Shown here one piece after another: positions 1 through 43,300 of a stretch of 64,000 bases of DNA. Each line of letters opens with the position of its first letter. The first letter of the stretch is position 1. Source of the stretch: Harmothoe impar (lineage: Eukaryota > Annelida > Polychaeta > Phyllodocida > Polynoidae); NCBI GenBank assembly GCA_947462335.1, contig OX381707.1, positions 16,397,418-16,461,417 on the forward strand, written 5' to 3'. The position numbers and the translations under genes were made by a program. Below the pieces are notes generated by a model. That model was not told where the DNA came from. It searched no databases and saw nothing but the letters and a program-made list of their open reading frames with translations.

Positions 1-1363
1 GTATGATTATAATCAATCTCAGGAGCATGGAATAGTGTGTTGCTAGGCAGATAAACAATTAGAATAGCTGTTGCTAGGTAACCAGCTACCTTAGCAACAA
101 ACCAATAGAACCATTGATTTCCTTGGGTCCATTTTAGGGGGGATAGGTATGATCATTTTCAACCTCAGGACCTATCAAAGGTTGATTAATATTAATGTCA
201 TCATTATGCATAAATTTGTGTTGTGACACCTAAAACAAAATGGTGGTACCCCTTAAAACAAAATGGTGGCACCCGCACTGACTTCCTGTCAAGTGAAAAC
301 AATATAATGCCTCAACCTGGTAGTTTGCACGCTCACCACCAGGGGCCCTCTAGGGCCTTTCGGCCGGCAAAAATTGTTTCTAAAGAACCATATATGACGA
401 TTCCTTTTCATAAAGCAATGACTGGTCTGATTCCAATATAGAACAAATAGACCAACAATGTCATACTAGTTACGTGTGTCCGGACAGAGCTAATAACGTT
501 ATAAGCCCATTCATTCATTTCATTTCAACTTCATTTATTAATCCTGGCAGAAAAGTATGGCCTTGTAGGCTGTGTTATACAAACACCAGCATCTGTTCAG
601 ATGAGCGGATGTAATAAAAGGTAAATAAGCCTTTCTGATCAATAATTATTATGTTATTATATTAAGAAAATGCAAATTTAGGTGCATGTTCCTGCTATGT
701 ACACCTTACCTGGCTTGTTTATTATAAAACATGTTGTTAGGATTTTTAGATATTTCTAATGACCTCGAGGGCCAGAAGTAGGTAAGTATAAACAATCAAA
801 TATATAGTATGTCTTCTTATGAAGAGGTAAATGCGTTTGTAAACAAGTACATCCACATTCTATATTATGATATGTGGCAATGTTGTGATAGCTAGCAATT
901 ACACAAATATATATCATAGGTTTACATTATGGCAACATGTTACATAACGTTAAAAACATCATTTTGATGTATAATAACGTATTTTTGTAAGCTAGGATAG
1001 CAGCTGCCAAACTGTTGGTATACTAAAGTCATATGATTATGATGCTATACTCTTAATCAAATAATAGTAAACTGCATTTTGTCTGTAATGTGTATGTAAA
1101 CTGTATTCCTCACGTATAAGCCTAACTCGCGTATAAGCCGCACCCCTAATTTTGACAGATTATATTAGCCGCAGATGGGGTCTGAAAATTGTTTATTTGG
1201 TTCTGTAGTATACTTTTGAATAAACTTTTGTATAAGCCGCAACCCAATATAGGCATGTTTGGTATCAAAAGAAAGCTGAGTCTGACTCGCGTACTAGCCG
1301 CGAGGTTTTACAGTAGTATAACATTCAGAAAAAGAGACAGCTTCGAAATCAAAATTGATATGT
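1..1363. other. 3' flank of MCO gene A
   Basis: No gene is seen here. On the minus strand an AATAAA polyadenylation hexamer lies at 1197-1192, about 170 nt after the gene A stop, and is the best candidate for its 3' end. A second lies near 540-535. At about 1108-1310 there is a repeat rich in CGTATAAGCC words; a reverse-oriented relative lies at about 6090-6150. Confidence 0.4.
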
Positions 1364-31404
<30,041 letters not shown>

Positions 31405-31547
31405 CCTTCAGCTGGCAAGAGGTACTGTTTTTGGTTAGGCCAGAACTGACACAACCTGGGTGTCCATGGTCCATGGTGAATAGTTAGCTCATCACCTATG
31501 GTGGGTGGTTGTGTTTGTAAGCAAAACTACAGGGGGTGATCGCACAG

Positions 31548-31555
31548 TATTTATA
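31548..31555 (-). promoter_or_regulatory. candidate TATA box of gene A
   Basis: TATAAATA reads on the minus strand about 145 nt upstream of the gene A start codon. It would give a 5' UTR of roughly 110 nt. The assignment rests on position and match only. Confidence 0.45.
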
Positions 31556-32695
31556 GGGAGTTAAACATTGTAAAGTTATGTGTTGGTGGCTATGGACATG
31601 TATTATATAGTGCACTAATGGTTTTGGGGTATAGTGGTCTGTAAGAGCAGGAAATAATGATGTTATGATATGGATGACTAGGCTAACTATATTGGTTTAC
31701 ATAACAAGGACTAGGATAACTACAAGTACATGACTAGGCTAACTAAGTTACTGGTGAAGACAAATAGACAGAATCTGTTAACATTGCTTATTCACCGTCG
31801 GCCATCATTGATCAGCTAACCATACATTCCAGGCCCAGTGTTCCTACACTTTAGGTAGGATGGATCACTCATCTGTGAACTAACCGACCTAGTCCCTGTT
31901 ACCTAGAAAATTATTAGGCTGTTTCAAATTTCCACTTTCAGTTTGAAAATGTATACATATGTATACATGTATACAAGTGATACATATGTCAATATGTGAC
32001 AGGTGCTTATTCATTATGCTAAAACAATGAGATGTATGGGGAAGGGCCACTTCCCACAGAGACCCTACTCACTTTACCCCTACTCAGTGGGCACACATTT
32101 CGCCTCAACGCTGATTCATCATGGGATTAACATTGAATATGCATTGACAACCATTTTCCAATGTTGATTTAATGTTCTGTGTCCACTAGGGAGTATCTAG
32201 GCCCCACATGTCCCGAGGCCCCCTATATGTCAATTAAGGTCCCTAAAATGCATCGTAATACATCACAAATGCGTTATAATATGCCATAAGAAGTCACAAA
32301 TACATCACTCACTTTTTCTCACTCCATTTTATTGGAAAATTGCCTGCCTCTACATACTTCACAAACATGTCATACATATGTCACGATTAAATATCACAAT
32401 ACGTCAATAATAACACATCACAATATATCACAGCTAAGTCATAATACATCACAAATATGTCACAAATAGATGATGGTACTAAATCCCCTTCGAAGATCTA
32501 ATCAAATAAATACACTTATCAAACTTCTCATTTATCCTTCCCAAAAAGACATCACAAAACGACATCACAAATTGAAATCTATTCATGACGTATTTGTGAC
32601 ATATTTTGATTTTGCGATGTATTTGTGACATATATTATTGTGAATACATTTTTTAATGTATTTTCAAAGACGAGTTTGAGAGAATGATTAGCTAT

Positions 32696-33122
32696 TAGGC
32701 CTGTGTCCATTATACGACATGGAAAGTGGAATATATGGCCGTTTTGACGTCCAGCAATATGTACATATCTGGGAATATATTTTGTAGATATATTCTACTT
32801 TAACTGCAGGTATGTTGTGTCCACTAGGCGTTATAAATTGCTGCCCAGACTGCCCATGGCAAACATGGACGAGGCCTTACAATAGAATAAAGAGCATATA
32901 TTCCAATTTCTGCACTAAAAATCAAACATGTTAGATATTCAAATGCCCACTTTTGATGTCCATTTTTGACCCCTGCATATTGCTATTCCACTTTTGTATT
33001 TGAGAATTTTGTCGTCCAGCTGTGTCCACAGGGAGACAAAACATATATTTCATATTTGTATTAAAATTCACATTTTTGATGGACGACAAACGGCCTGATA
33101 TATGCTAGTGGACACAGGCCTA
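32696..33122. repeat. MITE with TAGGCCTGTGTCCA ends, copy 2
   Basis: Shorter version of the element at 23828-24363, without the internal duplication; TA borders at both ends. Confidence 0.65.
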
Positions 33123-33362
33123 ATGTGATTTACTGCTTATGGAATACGGGAGTGTCATTTGTTTAAGCAAGGTAGCCCGTAATTTGCCTCCCTATGGAAT
33201 AACCCAAGCCCGTATTCCACCGTGGTTTGTTAGGCTACTTGTCTCAATAGAAGTAAAAAATAAACACAAAGGAGCACTCAGTGTTGAATATGGTGCGCAT
33301 TCGACTCGGCCTCGTGGAATGCATGCAGTTGACGATCAACTTATGAAACAACCAAACTAAAA

Positions 33363-33528
33363 CTACACAGAGAATAGTAGTGGAATCATGGTGACTCCCA
33401 AATGGGAGTCATTATAGAGTTATTATAGAGTCCTGCTAATATAAGGGAGTCACTTTAGAGTCCTGGGAGGAGTTACCTCAATGATCAAGTCGGGAGTCAC
33501 AGGGATTCTACTTCTTCTCTCTGTGTAG
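33363..33528. repeat. short MITE with CTACACAGAGA ends
   Basis: CTACACAGAGA at the left and TCTCTGTGTAG at the right. The interior belongs to the AGAAGTAGAATC family. Confidence 0.6.
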
Positions 33529-33977
33529 TAGAAGTTAAAAACATAACAAGTAGAGCTTAAGGTATCGTGTTCACTGATACTAAATGCCATAGTGCATGGT
33601 TCAAATTGTTTATGACATTGGCACTGAGATACATGGTACATACACATCCTGAAACTCGTATACATAGGCCAACATACCTCTACACTTTTACCTTGACACT
33701 TGATCTGTGTTGGCGAATGGTTAGGTATCTAATACGTGTACGGCAATCAAAGCAATAAGTAGTGCTTGAAGCGAGTTCAACCACCACCACAGCCCTGCAT
33801 TCAATATGTTGGACTGCATGGGCAATGTTTAGTCTGCGTCTTGTGATTGGCCTTGACCATGTACGTAGTAGTTATAGGACGAGTACCAAGCTGTACACGA
33901 AATACAGTGAAGGGTGCCTGAATACCCCTACAGCTTAGTACAAGGCATTTAACTTATTTATACCACTAGCTGTATGC

Positions 33978-34353
33978 AGTCAGGGGTAGACACTAACGCT
34001 GGCCCGGGAGCCAATGGCCCGTAATTCTGGGTCCGGGCATGCAGTTTTCTCAAGAATTACCTTCCTATGGGCCCGGGTGGCCCACAGGAGTGCATATTTA
34101 TGGGAAACATTGGGAGGCAAATACATTTTTATCACTATAGTCATGTTATATGTGGTTGGAAAGGGAAAATTACGAGGAAGCCGACCATTTTAGTTAGGTC
34201 TGGATCTATCTTAAACAGTGATGTCTATAATTTTATCTTTGAGAAAAAGTAAATATATATATTCTGGGCCCACAGTACTAGGTGCAGGCCGGTAAATTTC
34301 TAGGACTATGGGCCCGGGTGGCCCATGGCTGAAAATGTTAGTGTCTACCCCTG
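33978..34353. repeat. MITE with CAGGGGTAGACACTAA ends
   Basis: Inverted ends CAGGGGTAGACACTAACG / GTTAGTGTCTACCCCTG; the CAGGGG start resembles hAT-type termini. GGGCCCGGGTGGCCCA occurs twice inside. Confidence 0.6.
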
Positions 34354-35778
34354 CTGCAGTATACAAAAGGTGTGAAATGCTTTGTTGTCCGTGCCCGCTG
34401 TGGTATAATCCAATATACTGAGTACAGACCTGTGGCCATGGTATAACAACTGCGTATATATACAGCTAGCACCACCATCTCAAGTTTGCGAATTTAGATA
34501 CATAGGAAATTCATGAAAATATCTACATTTACAGTAAACTGTGTAGAACCTAACTTAAACCCCCAGCAACCCTATATATAGGGCTAAGTACCTGTCCCGC
34601 CTCAGCTCTGACTGTCGCTGGAGGGGTACCTATTGATGTCAGCTGGGAACGGTTGGATGACGCTACTTTCACATCGCGTGTGCAGTAAAGGGTGTAGTGG
34701 GAAGAAGAAAAATATACACACCGTAACTGTGTAAGCTAACGAGGAGTTGTTGTTTCCCTTAGGACCACAATTACACTGTAATTGTCGAATTTGTTAAGGT
34801 CCATATCATAATAATAATGGTGTCCCCCCCTCCCCTGCCCAAAAGCACAATTGATAATTAGGTAGGGCAATCAGAGGCCGGGATCTCGGGCCTGTATGTG
34901 TTCCAATGCAAAACACCCATTATGAAATAATGTTTTTCTATAACATCTAGCATCCTAAGGATAACAAATGTCAGATGATGAGGAAGGGAAATACTACGTC
35001 TTTCATATCCTGCTTTGTTTCTACATTTCCAATTAAAAGATATTGAGTTATTAATTGGTAAGATAGATAAATTGTCAGTGCAATAAGTATAGATTGGAAC
35101 GGTTTTCCGGCTCAAGTCTTGGTGCTACTTGCCCAGAAAGGAAGGTCCATCACATGACCTCTTAACCAAGTGTATAGCTTTCCAACTAGAGATAACTGAT
35201 ATGGGGTAGGTCTTACATCACCATGAGGTCCATGAGACAGGTAATATTAGATCGGTTTTGAACCCTAGATCTCTGGACTGACCTACAGCTACACGAAAAT
35301 GTAGTGTAGTCAACGGTAGTTTGCTTGAAAAATACCTCCACTGCATGGACACTCCGATTTAAGCAACTTTAGGCAACAATTAAAGCTGATTAATGGCCTT
35401 CTTTAAGCAGCTTTAGGCTTAACTTATTTTTTCCTGCTACCTCAAGTTACTTTGAGCTCCTTAAAGACGGACATTAATCAACTTTTAAATTTGTTCTTCA
35501 ATTTGCTTAAATCGGACGTTTCATGCAATGCTCATTTTACATTGTGCAGCTTCACCCACTTAGTCCTGACACTGTACTTCTAAATGTGGGTGACGTACGG
35601 AGTACAATATCAGGTTGTGATGAGGAAGGAAAACTCATATCGATATAATTGATGAAATACAACACAGTTTGTATCAGGATTAACTATTTATTATTATCAA
35701 TAAATAAATATTTTTTCATAATGTGATTGCTGATTCTTTACTTAAAAGTTAAGTTAAAGTATGGCCTGTAGACTCATA

Positions 35779-35974
35779 TACCGTACTGTCGCGATAAAGC
35801 GCCTGGTCTTGAATAAGCAAAGGTCTTGAATAAGCGCCGGGGTGTAGGGGCTTCCAAATGCTTCTTAAGCACTAAAGTCGTGACCTTGAATAAGCACCTG
35901 TCTTGTATAAGCGCCTGGGTTAGAGCCCCGTCAACTTGAAGAGCGCCCCGGTGCTTAATCGCGACGGTACGGTA
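35779..35974. repeat. MITE with TACCGTACTGTCGCG ends
   Basis: TACCGTACTGTCGCGAT at the left is mirrored by ATCGCGACGGTACGGTA at the right. CTTGAATAAGC is repeated inside. Confidence 0.6.
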
Positions 35975-36667
35975 TTTGATAATTCTTTTATTTCCCCTGA
36001 GTCAATATATATATATCCTTCACCTGAGACAGTAGTTACACTTGAGCATTTTTGATATAGCATACTTGGCTTAATCGAGCCAGGTTATCCATGTACTTTC
36101 GTGGAAATGCTGAAACAATCAATAGGTTGAATGATTGGTTTACCCCTACATGGGCAATAACTGAGTATGCTATTATCATTATAAAAAAAAAACAGACTTG
36201 GATTATTGTATAACACTATAAGATAACTATTTCGGTTTAGGTTGACATGCATTATTAGATTAGTTCAAGATAGAAGTAGAGTGAATGGAATATACATCAA
36301 GGCTTAATTAATAATCCTGATCATGGTACGTTGTACGATGGGGATACATAGTCAGATACAATGAGATGAGTGTTGCAGGGGCCCAGTGCAAAAAGAAAAC
36401 ACTAGCTCATTGTGTCTGAAGAAGCCCCGACAGTGGTCGATGTTAGGGAATGGTTACTTTTTAACAATGGGGGTGGGGGAGGGTGACATGGGTCGGTAGA
36501 TTTGCACATGAGCAAGTTTAAATCTTAAATAGTAATGCACAGACTTTTTCGCTAAAAAGAGGTGCAATTTCCTTGGTCCCCCTCTCAATTGGTCCCCCCC
36601 CTTTAAGGGGTCCAAAAATGTTAGTCCCCCCCAATCCACCAAACTTGTTGCTAAAAAATGACCACTC

Positions 36668-36740
36668 CCTTAGGCAAGGGCCTATATCTCAGTGGTAGAG
36701 AACTTCAGAATCGAAGGTACCAAGTTAAGTTCCAGTAGTT
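36668..36740 (+). pseudogene. tRNA-like fragment (possible SINE head)
   Basis: An A-box-like ATCTCAGTGGTAGAG is followed about 35 nt later by a degenerate B-box (GTTAAGTTCCAG) and an AT-rich (AATAATAATAA) tail. No clean cloverleaf is visible, so it is not called a working tRNA. Confidence 0.35.
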
Positions 36741-37074
36741 TCACAGGATTTCTTAATAAATAATAATAATAACGCACTTCTAAAAGCATGGTGTTATATG
36801 TACATGCTTGCCAATTCTAAATACCTCCTCCATGATTGTGAAATAGGTGACTAAATATAGGAAAACAAGATTCAACAGTTATTAAAAGCAATACAGTCAT
36901 GACTGGAGCAAAAGTATAACATAGATGCTAACTCCCTGTCCAATATGGATAAAAACGGTTATTTTTTCATTGCATTATTGAGTGCACACTTCTTCGAATC
37001 CCTCTGGTTAAGGTAAGTCTTAAGACTGTGGGTTACAGTTCTTTCACACTAAAGGGATGAACTGCAACATATTA

Positions 37075-37328
37075 TCAATAATAAGTCAGTCGTGTCACAG
37101 GTTTGATCGGTAGTCCATATGTTGCCATTGGACCAGTGCCAATATAAGCAGGAGTACTCGGGACCACCAGGGCTTTCTTCCCAGGATGGCTACGATGACG
37201 GTCCATGGGGATACGGTAGTGACAGCAGCATTTGCAGATAAGTATGATGACCACCGTGACGAGGACTCCACCCAAAAACGCAGCTACCACTGTACCAACA
37301 ACTCCACCCACAGTCATTGTTACCTTGC
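37075..37328 (-). CDS. MCO gene B, exon 5 (membrane anchor)
   Basis: 254 nt. It encodes a Gly/Val/Ile helix, CKCCCH and a basic tail closely matching gene A. Confidence 0.85.
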
Positions 37329-40300
37329 CTGAAAGTGTAAGGAAGACAAAATGTAATCCTTTATATGAATATTGAGGTTGTATACGATTTCATTTGAATG
37401 TGTATGGTTAGGATCTATCCATATATATAATGTATGCATTGTGGTAGGGCTTCATGCAAATAATGAATGTGAAAAAATCATTATGATTAAAACCTATTAC
37501 AACTTTTCAGCAGTTCTTGATACTCGGATTTGATCTACATTGCAAATACTTGATAACATATCCTATGATTCTGAGAAATTAGCAAAATGTTCCTTATCAC
37601 CTTCATTGTCATCAGGTACAGGAAAGTGCGGCGGTGGGGATGGAGGTTTAGCTATGCTAAAGTATGACGGTACCTTCTGGAATCCTTTGCCAGTCATCAA
37701 TGACTTTCTGGCGTTAGAAAAGTACCTCTCATACTCATGGTCTGAAAGACTGAAGTTGTTATTGCAGGTTGGCGTTCTGACTGGTATCGGAGGGAAACGC
37801 TCCCTAGCCTCCATCAATAGTAGAACCATGGGTCCTTGCCCTACATGGTGAGCCATATGACAGTGGACAAGCCATGGACCCGGGTTATCGCTGCGGAATC
37901 TAAGCACTGTATAACCCCCAGCGGCCACAACAACAGTGTCTTTTAAAGGAGGATCATAAAGGTTAAGAGTAGGCTGTACACCGCTAGCCCACCTTGCTTG
38001 GTTACAGAGTTCATTATGACAGTCAATATCAGGGGTGACACCAGGATCTCCACCATGTTCAAAGTCTGGGAAACCTTGGTGAACGACAGCGAGGAGATGT
38101 CCATGAAAGTGAACAGGGTGTGCATTGACACCAAAGACAGTTGGAATGTTTGTAACGACAAATTGGATCACTTTGTTGTAAGCCAAGTCTATAATGAACG
38201 TACACTCACACACATTATCATCCGGACAATCATTACAAGGTACTATCTCACTATCTTCCTGATATACAGGTGAGGTGGGGTGAATATGAGCCTTTGCATT
38301 GAATGTTGCTCCGTTAAAAAAGCGAAAGTTGATAAAATATTCTTCATCTGGTAGTAATTTGCTCAAACCGTATTTGTAATGTTCCCCTGATTCATATGTT
38401 CTCTTAGCACCAGCCATGTGTATACAGTCAGAGTAGAATGATGGTGGGTAATATTTAAAAGGGCAATTAAAGACAGTACAGCGGTCAGCTGCCGTACAGG
38501 TCTTGGTATCAGTGGTGGGTTCGCTATCAGTTCCGAGTCCATCATATTCTACTATGGCAAGAGTCTCTCCTATAAATCCATCCCTGGTGGAGTCAGAGGC
38601 CAGAACTGACCTGAACCAATATCTCCCGCTTGGTTGATTGGCTTCTAATTCAACAATGACCCGCTCACCAGTGTACATGATTACAGAATCAACAACAGTA
38701 GGTTGGATGTCCATGCTATCCACAGCTACTACTATCAACTTGTGGGAGTCAACAGAAACCTGTAGAGGGGCTTCTGCTCCTGCATGAGTGATATGAATCT
38801 GATATTTTCTAGACCTCTGAACTCGAAACTTTGTAAGTGGCCATCGCTCTGCTTGATTGAAGCGTCCTCGTCCATTAATGAGTCCACTCACATAACCCTC
38901 TATAGAAATATGCGAACCATCAACCTGCAAAGAGATATGTTTGGCTGGCTATTATTACGTTTGGACTGTTAATTGGTATAGACATTGACATTTAAAGCAA
39001 ACCTTTATGCTTAAAGCCACTCACTAGGGTCATTTTCCATTTTCCATGTAGTATCATCAGTACATCGTAGCAATACACCTCATAACAGTGATAGATGCAA
39101 TGACCGTGACTATACCCCCCAAGCCATCTTGCAGACCTCACTAAGGTGAACTATGGCTGTCGTAAACAATATGTCTACTTCAACCCTTGCTTTCATCTCA
39201 GCAGGACAAACACATGGGATGATGATAAGTGTAACAGGTGTCAAGTATAGGCCACTTCAAAATATATAATTGTTTCTCATCACCAAGCCATGAACGATAT
39301 GACAAGGGTGCTTCTTCTTCTCTTTTTTTTTGCTGAGTACCAAATGCGGGGAATTTAAGCTATCAGTGAAAATAATTGGCATTTTATCAATTCAAATATC
39401 AATGAGCTGCAAAAATTGTGAACTTGCATTTTTCCTCTAGGCCATTGCATTCCCGGCATTGTAAGCTTAATTTGATACATCTAACAAATATACCCATATT
39501 TCTCCATTTTTAACATGTTTCTCCCTTAAAAATTAATAAATCAAAAAGAAAAATCTTCCAAGGACAATTTTGGAGGCGCGCATAGAAATGAGAAATAAGT
39601 ATCTTAATTGAAGTGGCCATAAGTACAATGATTATAATCATCTCTAAAATAAGGCAGGGCTTCACTACAAATGCGACGGTGCATGACTTCTACGACCCCC
39701 CCCCTCTTCCCCCAATCACACTGGATATAAAGACAGAGGTCCACGATGATCTGTCTGAATGACAGGTTTTTCCACGAGTGGTACCTTGGATCATATCACA
39801 CAAGGCGGAGCCGAGTGTGATATGATCTAAGGTACCATAAGTGGAGAAACCAGGAATTCAGACTGATTAGAGTGTATCTCTATGTTTATTTCATGTAATT
39901 ATTAATAAATTATATCTAAACACGACATTTAAAGATTGGTTTCATAGCTGTTTTAGTGACATCATCATGGAGAAACAGCCCATAGAGAAACAGCATCAGT
40001 TTCTCCACGGCGGTGTGCGATGGCCATTGTAGTACTTGAATATAGTAACTTTGTTTCTCCACATAAAATAAAGGGAATTCCTTCGCATTTTCTGTAAATT
40101 ACTTTGGAAGGGATCTTCTGTACATATATCTATCATACATATGCAATGTATTAAATCCTTACCAGAAACCTCTGGAACTCTGACGTAACCCACAGGTTTA
40201 GGCCAGAGGCTGGGAGCCTAGGCCTGGCCAATGGATTGGAAAAGAAGTAGTCACTTCCCTCCTCGTGGAACCAGTCCTGAACCATGACCGGGAAGTATGG

Positions 40301-43300
40301 GAGATTTGGGCCAGACTTGGGGTGGACGAGGAGCATACCTGAAATGAAATGAATTTTAAATCTCAGTCTTTAACACCATAATTATCATTAGGCAAAAAAC
40401 AAGTTTTTCTTTATGCAATTTTGAAGAGACTTTATATCTTTACACTTTTTTGGGCTCAATTTTAGGTTTACAAAAATACTGAAAAAATATTCCCATTTTT
40501 ACACTTTTTTGTTCAATTTAAGAGTATCGTAGAGGGGCTGGTCAAAGATGGCACCCAGTAGTAGAATTTCATTTGGGACACGCTCAGTGATTATGCCGCT
40601 TAAAAGGAGTATACCTTTGGCTTCTATTAAAAAAATTCAAAATACCAAAATCGTGGTAGGGGGAGCCTAAAAAGACGAAAATGACTTCTTTCTATGCCGT
40701 TCAAATGTAAACGAACCGCCGTTTTGATGACATCACAGGGCATTGAAATACGAGCATGGGTTATTTCACGGGGTGTGTGAAATATGGTGTTCTTTGGTTA
40801 AGTCAATGGGACTGTCGTATTCCATAAAAATAATCGATAATACTAATTCCATAAAAATAATGGATAATACTAAACGCCAAAAGTGATATGTATACAGCGC
40901 TTGATGGCTCGCGGACGCCAGCTTGATTGCAGATGTGTTCACTTGAGTGTGACATGTCATCTTATACACATTTTTCTTCAATACAAGTGTCATATCCTGG
41001 TTTACTTGGAAAGGGGCCAGAGTCGGAGGGTAGGGAAAGTGAAAGCATGGCGTGAGCATGCTTCTCGATAGGCGCCATGATACATGTATCACTGTGAATA
41101 GTAAGTGTAGGTACACAGTAGAATCTATTGTAGTTTAACAGCATCTAGTAGAGCCTGTAATGCACACAGGCACTAGCGATGTGGGTATAGGCCGCAAGTG
41201 TCTAAAAAGCTTTTGGAAAAGGTATTATTTGCGAGGTGAATCTGCTTCGCATTCCCCTGTCTTTAATTGCAAAACGCAAACAGGGCCTGGCTCTACGTTA
41301 TGCAAGCAAAATAAAAGAATAGACAACAACAACAACAACAATATATAATATACAAACTTAAAAATAAATGTGTAGTATCTTACATATGTATACTATAGTT
41401 GATTCATCAATTGAATTATGGATGTTATTGAGTTGAGTTGAGTTGAAATTCGTTTATTTAGACTCTATAAGGTAGGCCCAGGGCCTGTTTGCTACATAGA
41501 GTATATGCTATATGTCTATATAAATGTTGCTATAATACATAAATTCTCCTGAGGGGAGTAATTAAATTATTACAGACAGTGTGTCATGTATCATTGGCAT
41601 CAGCCAGTTGATACATGCAACACAGTACATTATTACATGATGCAATGAACTATAATCCAAGTAGTCTTCCACTAAGGAAGGGGTTAATACTAAGAGGTTA
41701 GTTTTATTGGGGCTTGTGCCCAATTACAATTGTTATTCCAGAAACTGAATCTGGGGGTTAGTATAAGAAAATAGATGGGACTGATGTTGATGTCCCGACA
41801 CGATGTTAGTGTGTCATGGCACGATGTCAATGTGCCGATACAATGTGCTAGGATGTTTGTAGCACACTGTATTTATGAGCAAAATTATGATTTCCACACA
41901 TTGAGGCACTTTGATGGAGGTAATCTGTATAGAGGCAAACGATCTACAGCCTCTTGGACCCCCTGTTGATTGGTCTAGACATGACTATAATTGCGAATTT
42001 GTACATTTCACCTCATCCAATTAAGGCCCCAAGTGGCATAACAGCCACTCAGAGCCTGTCTTGATTGGGCGGAGAAATCTCCATGATTGGTTGACACAAA
42101 GACAATCAATAGAAAACTGACCCTTCTGTCTGTAACTCTCAGACAGCCCATCCCACTCAACAAAAAACGTTATTTAACATTTGCAAACGTTTCTACAGGG
42201 TTTGCAGGAGAACGTTTCTTTAAAAACGTTGTTTAAACGTTTCTATATAGTTCATATTACAAACGTTGCCATCTAGAATGTTATTTAACCTTTCTATAAG
42301 GTTTAGAGGAGAATGTTAGTTTCCATGACGTTATATGATGTTTCCACATGGTTTGGATAAAAAACGTTTGCATATAAACGTTATTTTGATGTTAATTAAC
42401 GTTTCTATTGATGCCAGTATCTTCTACCAGGAGGCAGCACTATCCATTGAATGGTATTTTGCTGGTCCTTCACCACATTACCTCATACAAATGGTGCCAT
42501 AATGACGATTATCCTAAACTATTCTAATCAGTGTAGTTGCAAAATTTCAAATCAAATCCTTTTCCACAGACTAGCAGCAAGATGAATGGTATTTATGTAG
42601 TCTAGGATTGGAATATATATGTATACAACCATTTCGCGGGTATCTAAGAAATATATAGTCACATCAGTTCATATGAGGATTTGTAATACCTAAAGGTATC
42701 AAAGGCTTCTTTGTGTAGCCTGACTGCTCAAAGGTAGTGAATGGTTTTGAATCTTACTGATGGTTGTATGCATGATCTACTATTACAGCCCCAGAACACA
42801 GTCTCTATGGCTAAACAAAATTAAAAAAAAAAAAAAATCAAACCAAAAATATATGATGCTGGTATGCTCATTTTTCAGCATAGTTTGGTGCCCTCTAGTC
42901 AACAGAAAAAACGTTATTTTGACCCTTAAAAAATGCTATTTTGATCATCCAAAAACGTTATTTAAAATGGGGATAAGGTTGCACATCCAAACGCTTTTAT
43001 AAAACGTTTATTTACGTTATTTGGAGTCAACGTTTTTACGTAAAACAAACGTTAAAAACGAACGTTTTTCAATCCTTCAGTGAACGTTTTTTCCAGGGTT
43101 AAATAACGTCTTTTTGTTGAGTGGGATGGTCCCATCTGAGAGTTACAGCCGTAACTAAACAGCATCATGATGCATCAAATCATGCCAATCCTTAGGGAGT
43201 GTCTCAACCCTGTCTCTTGGCACGGCATGATACTAATATGTGCAGAGCGGGCGCGCTAGTTGCCAGGGCTGTATTCATGCATCCTGGCGACCAAGGGTAT

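Larger units (their letters stand above)
31405..37074. other. intergenic region between MCO genes A and B
   Basis: About 5.7 kb with no gene seen. It holds the gene A promoter side, a TCACAAATA-rich degenerate repeat (32230-32640), MITEs at 32696-33122, 33363-33528, 33978-34353, 35779-35974 and 36446-36668, and a tRNA-like fragment at 36668-36740. The rest is unassigned AT-rich DNA. Confidence 0.6.
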
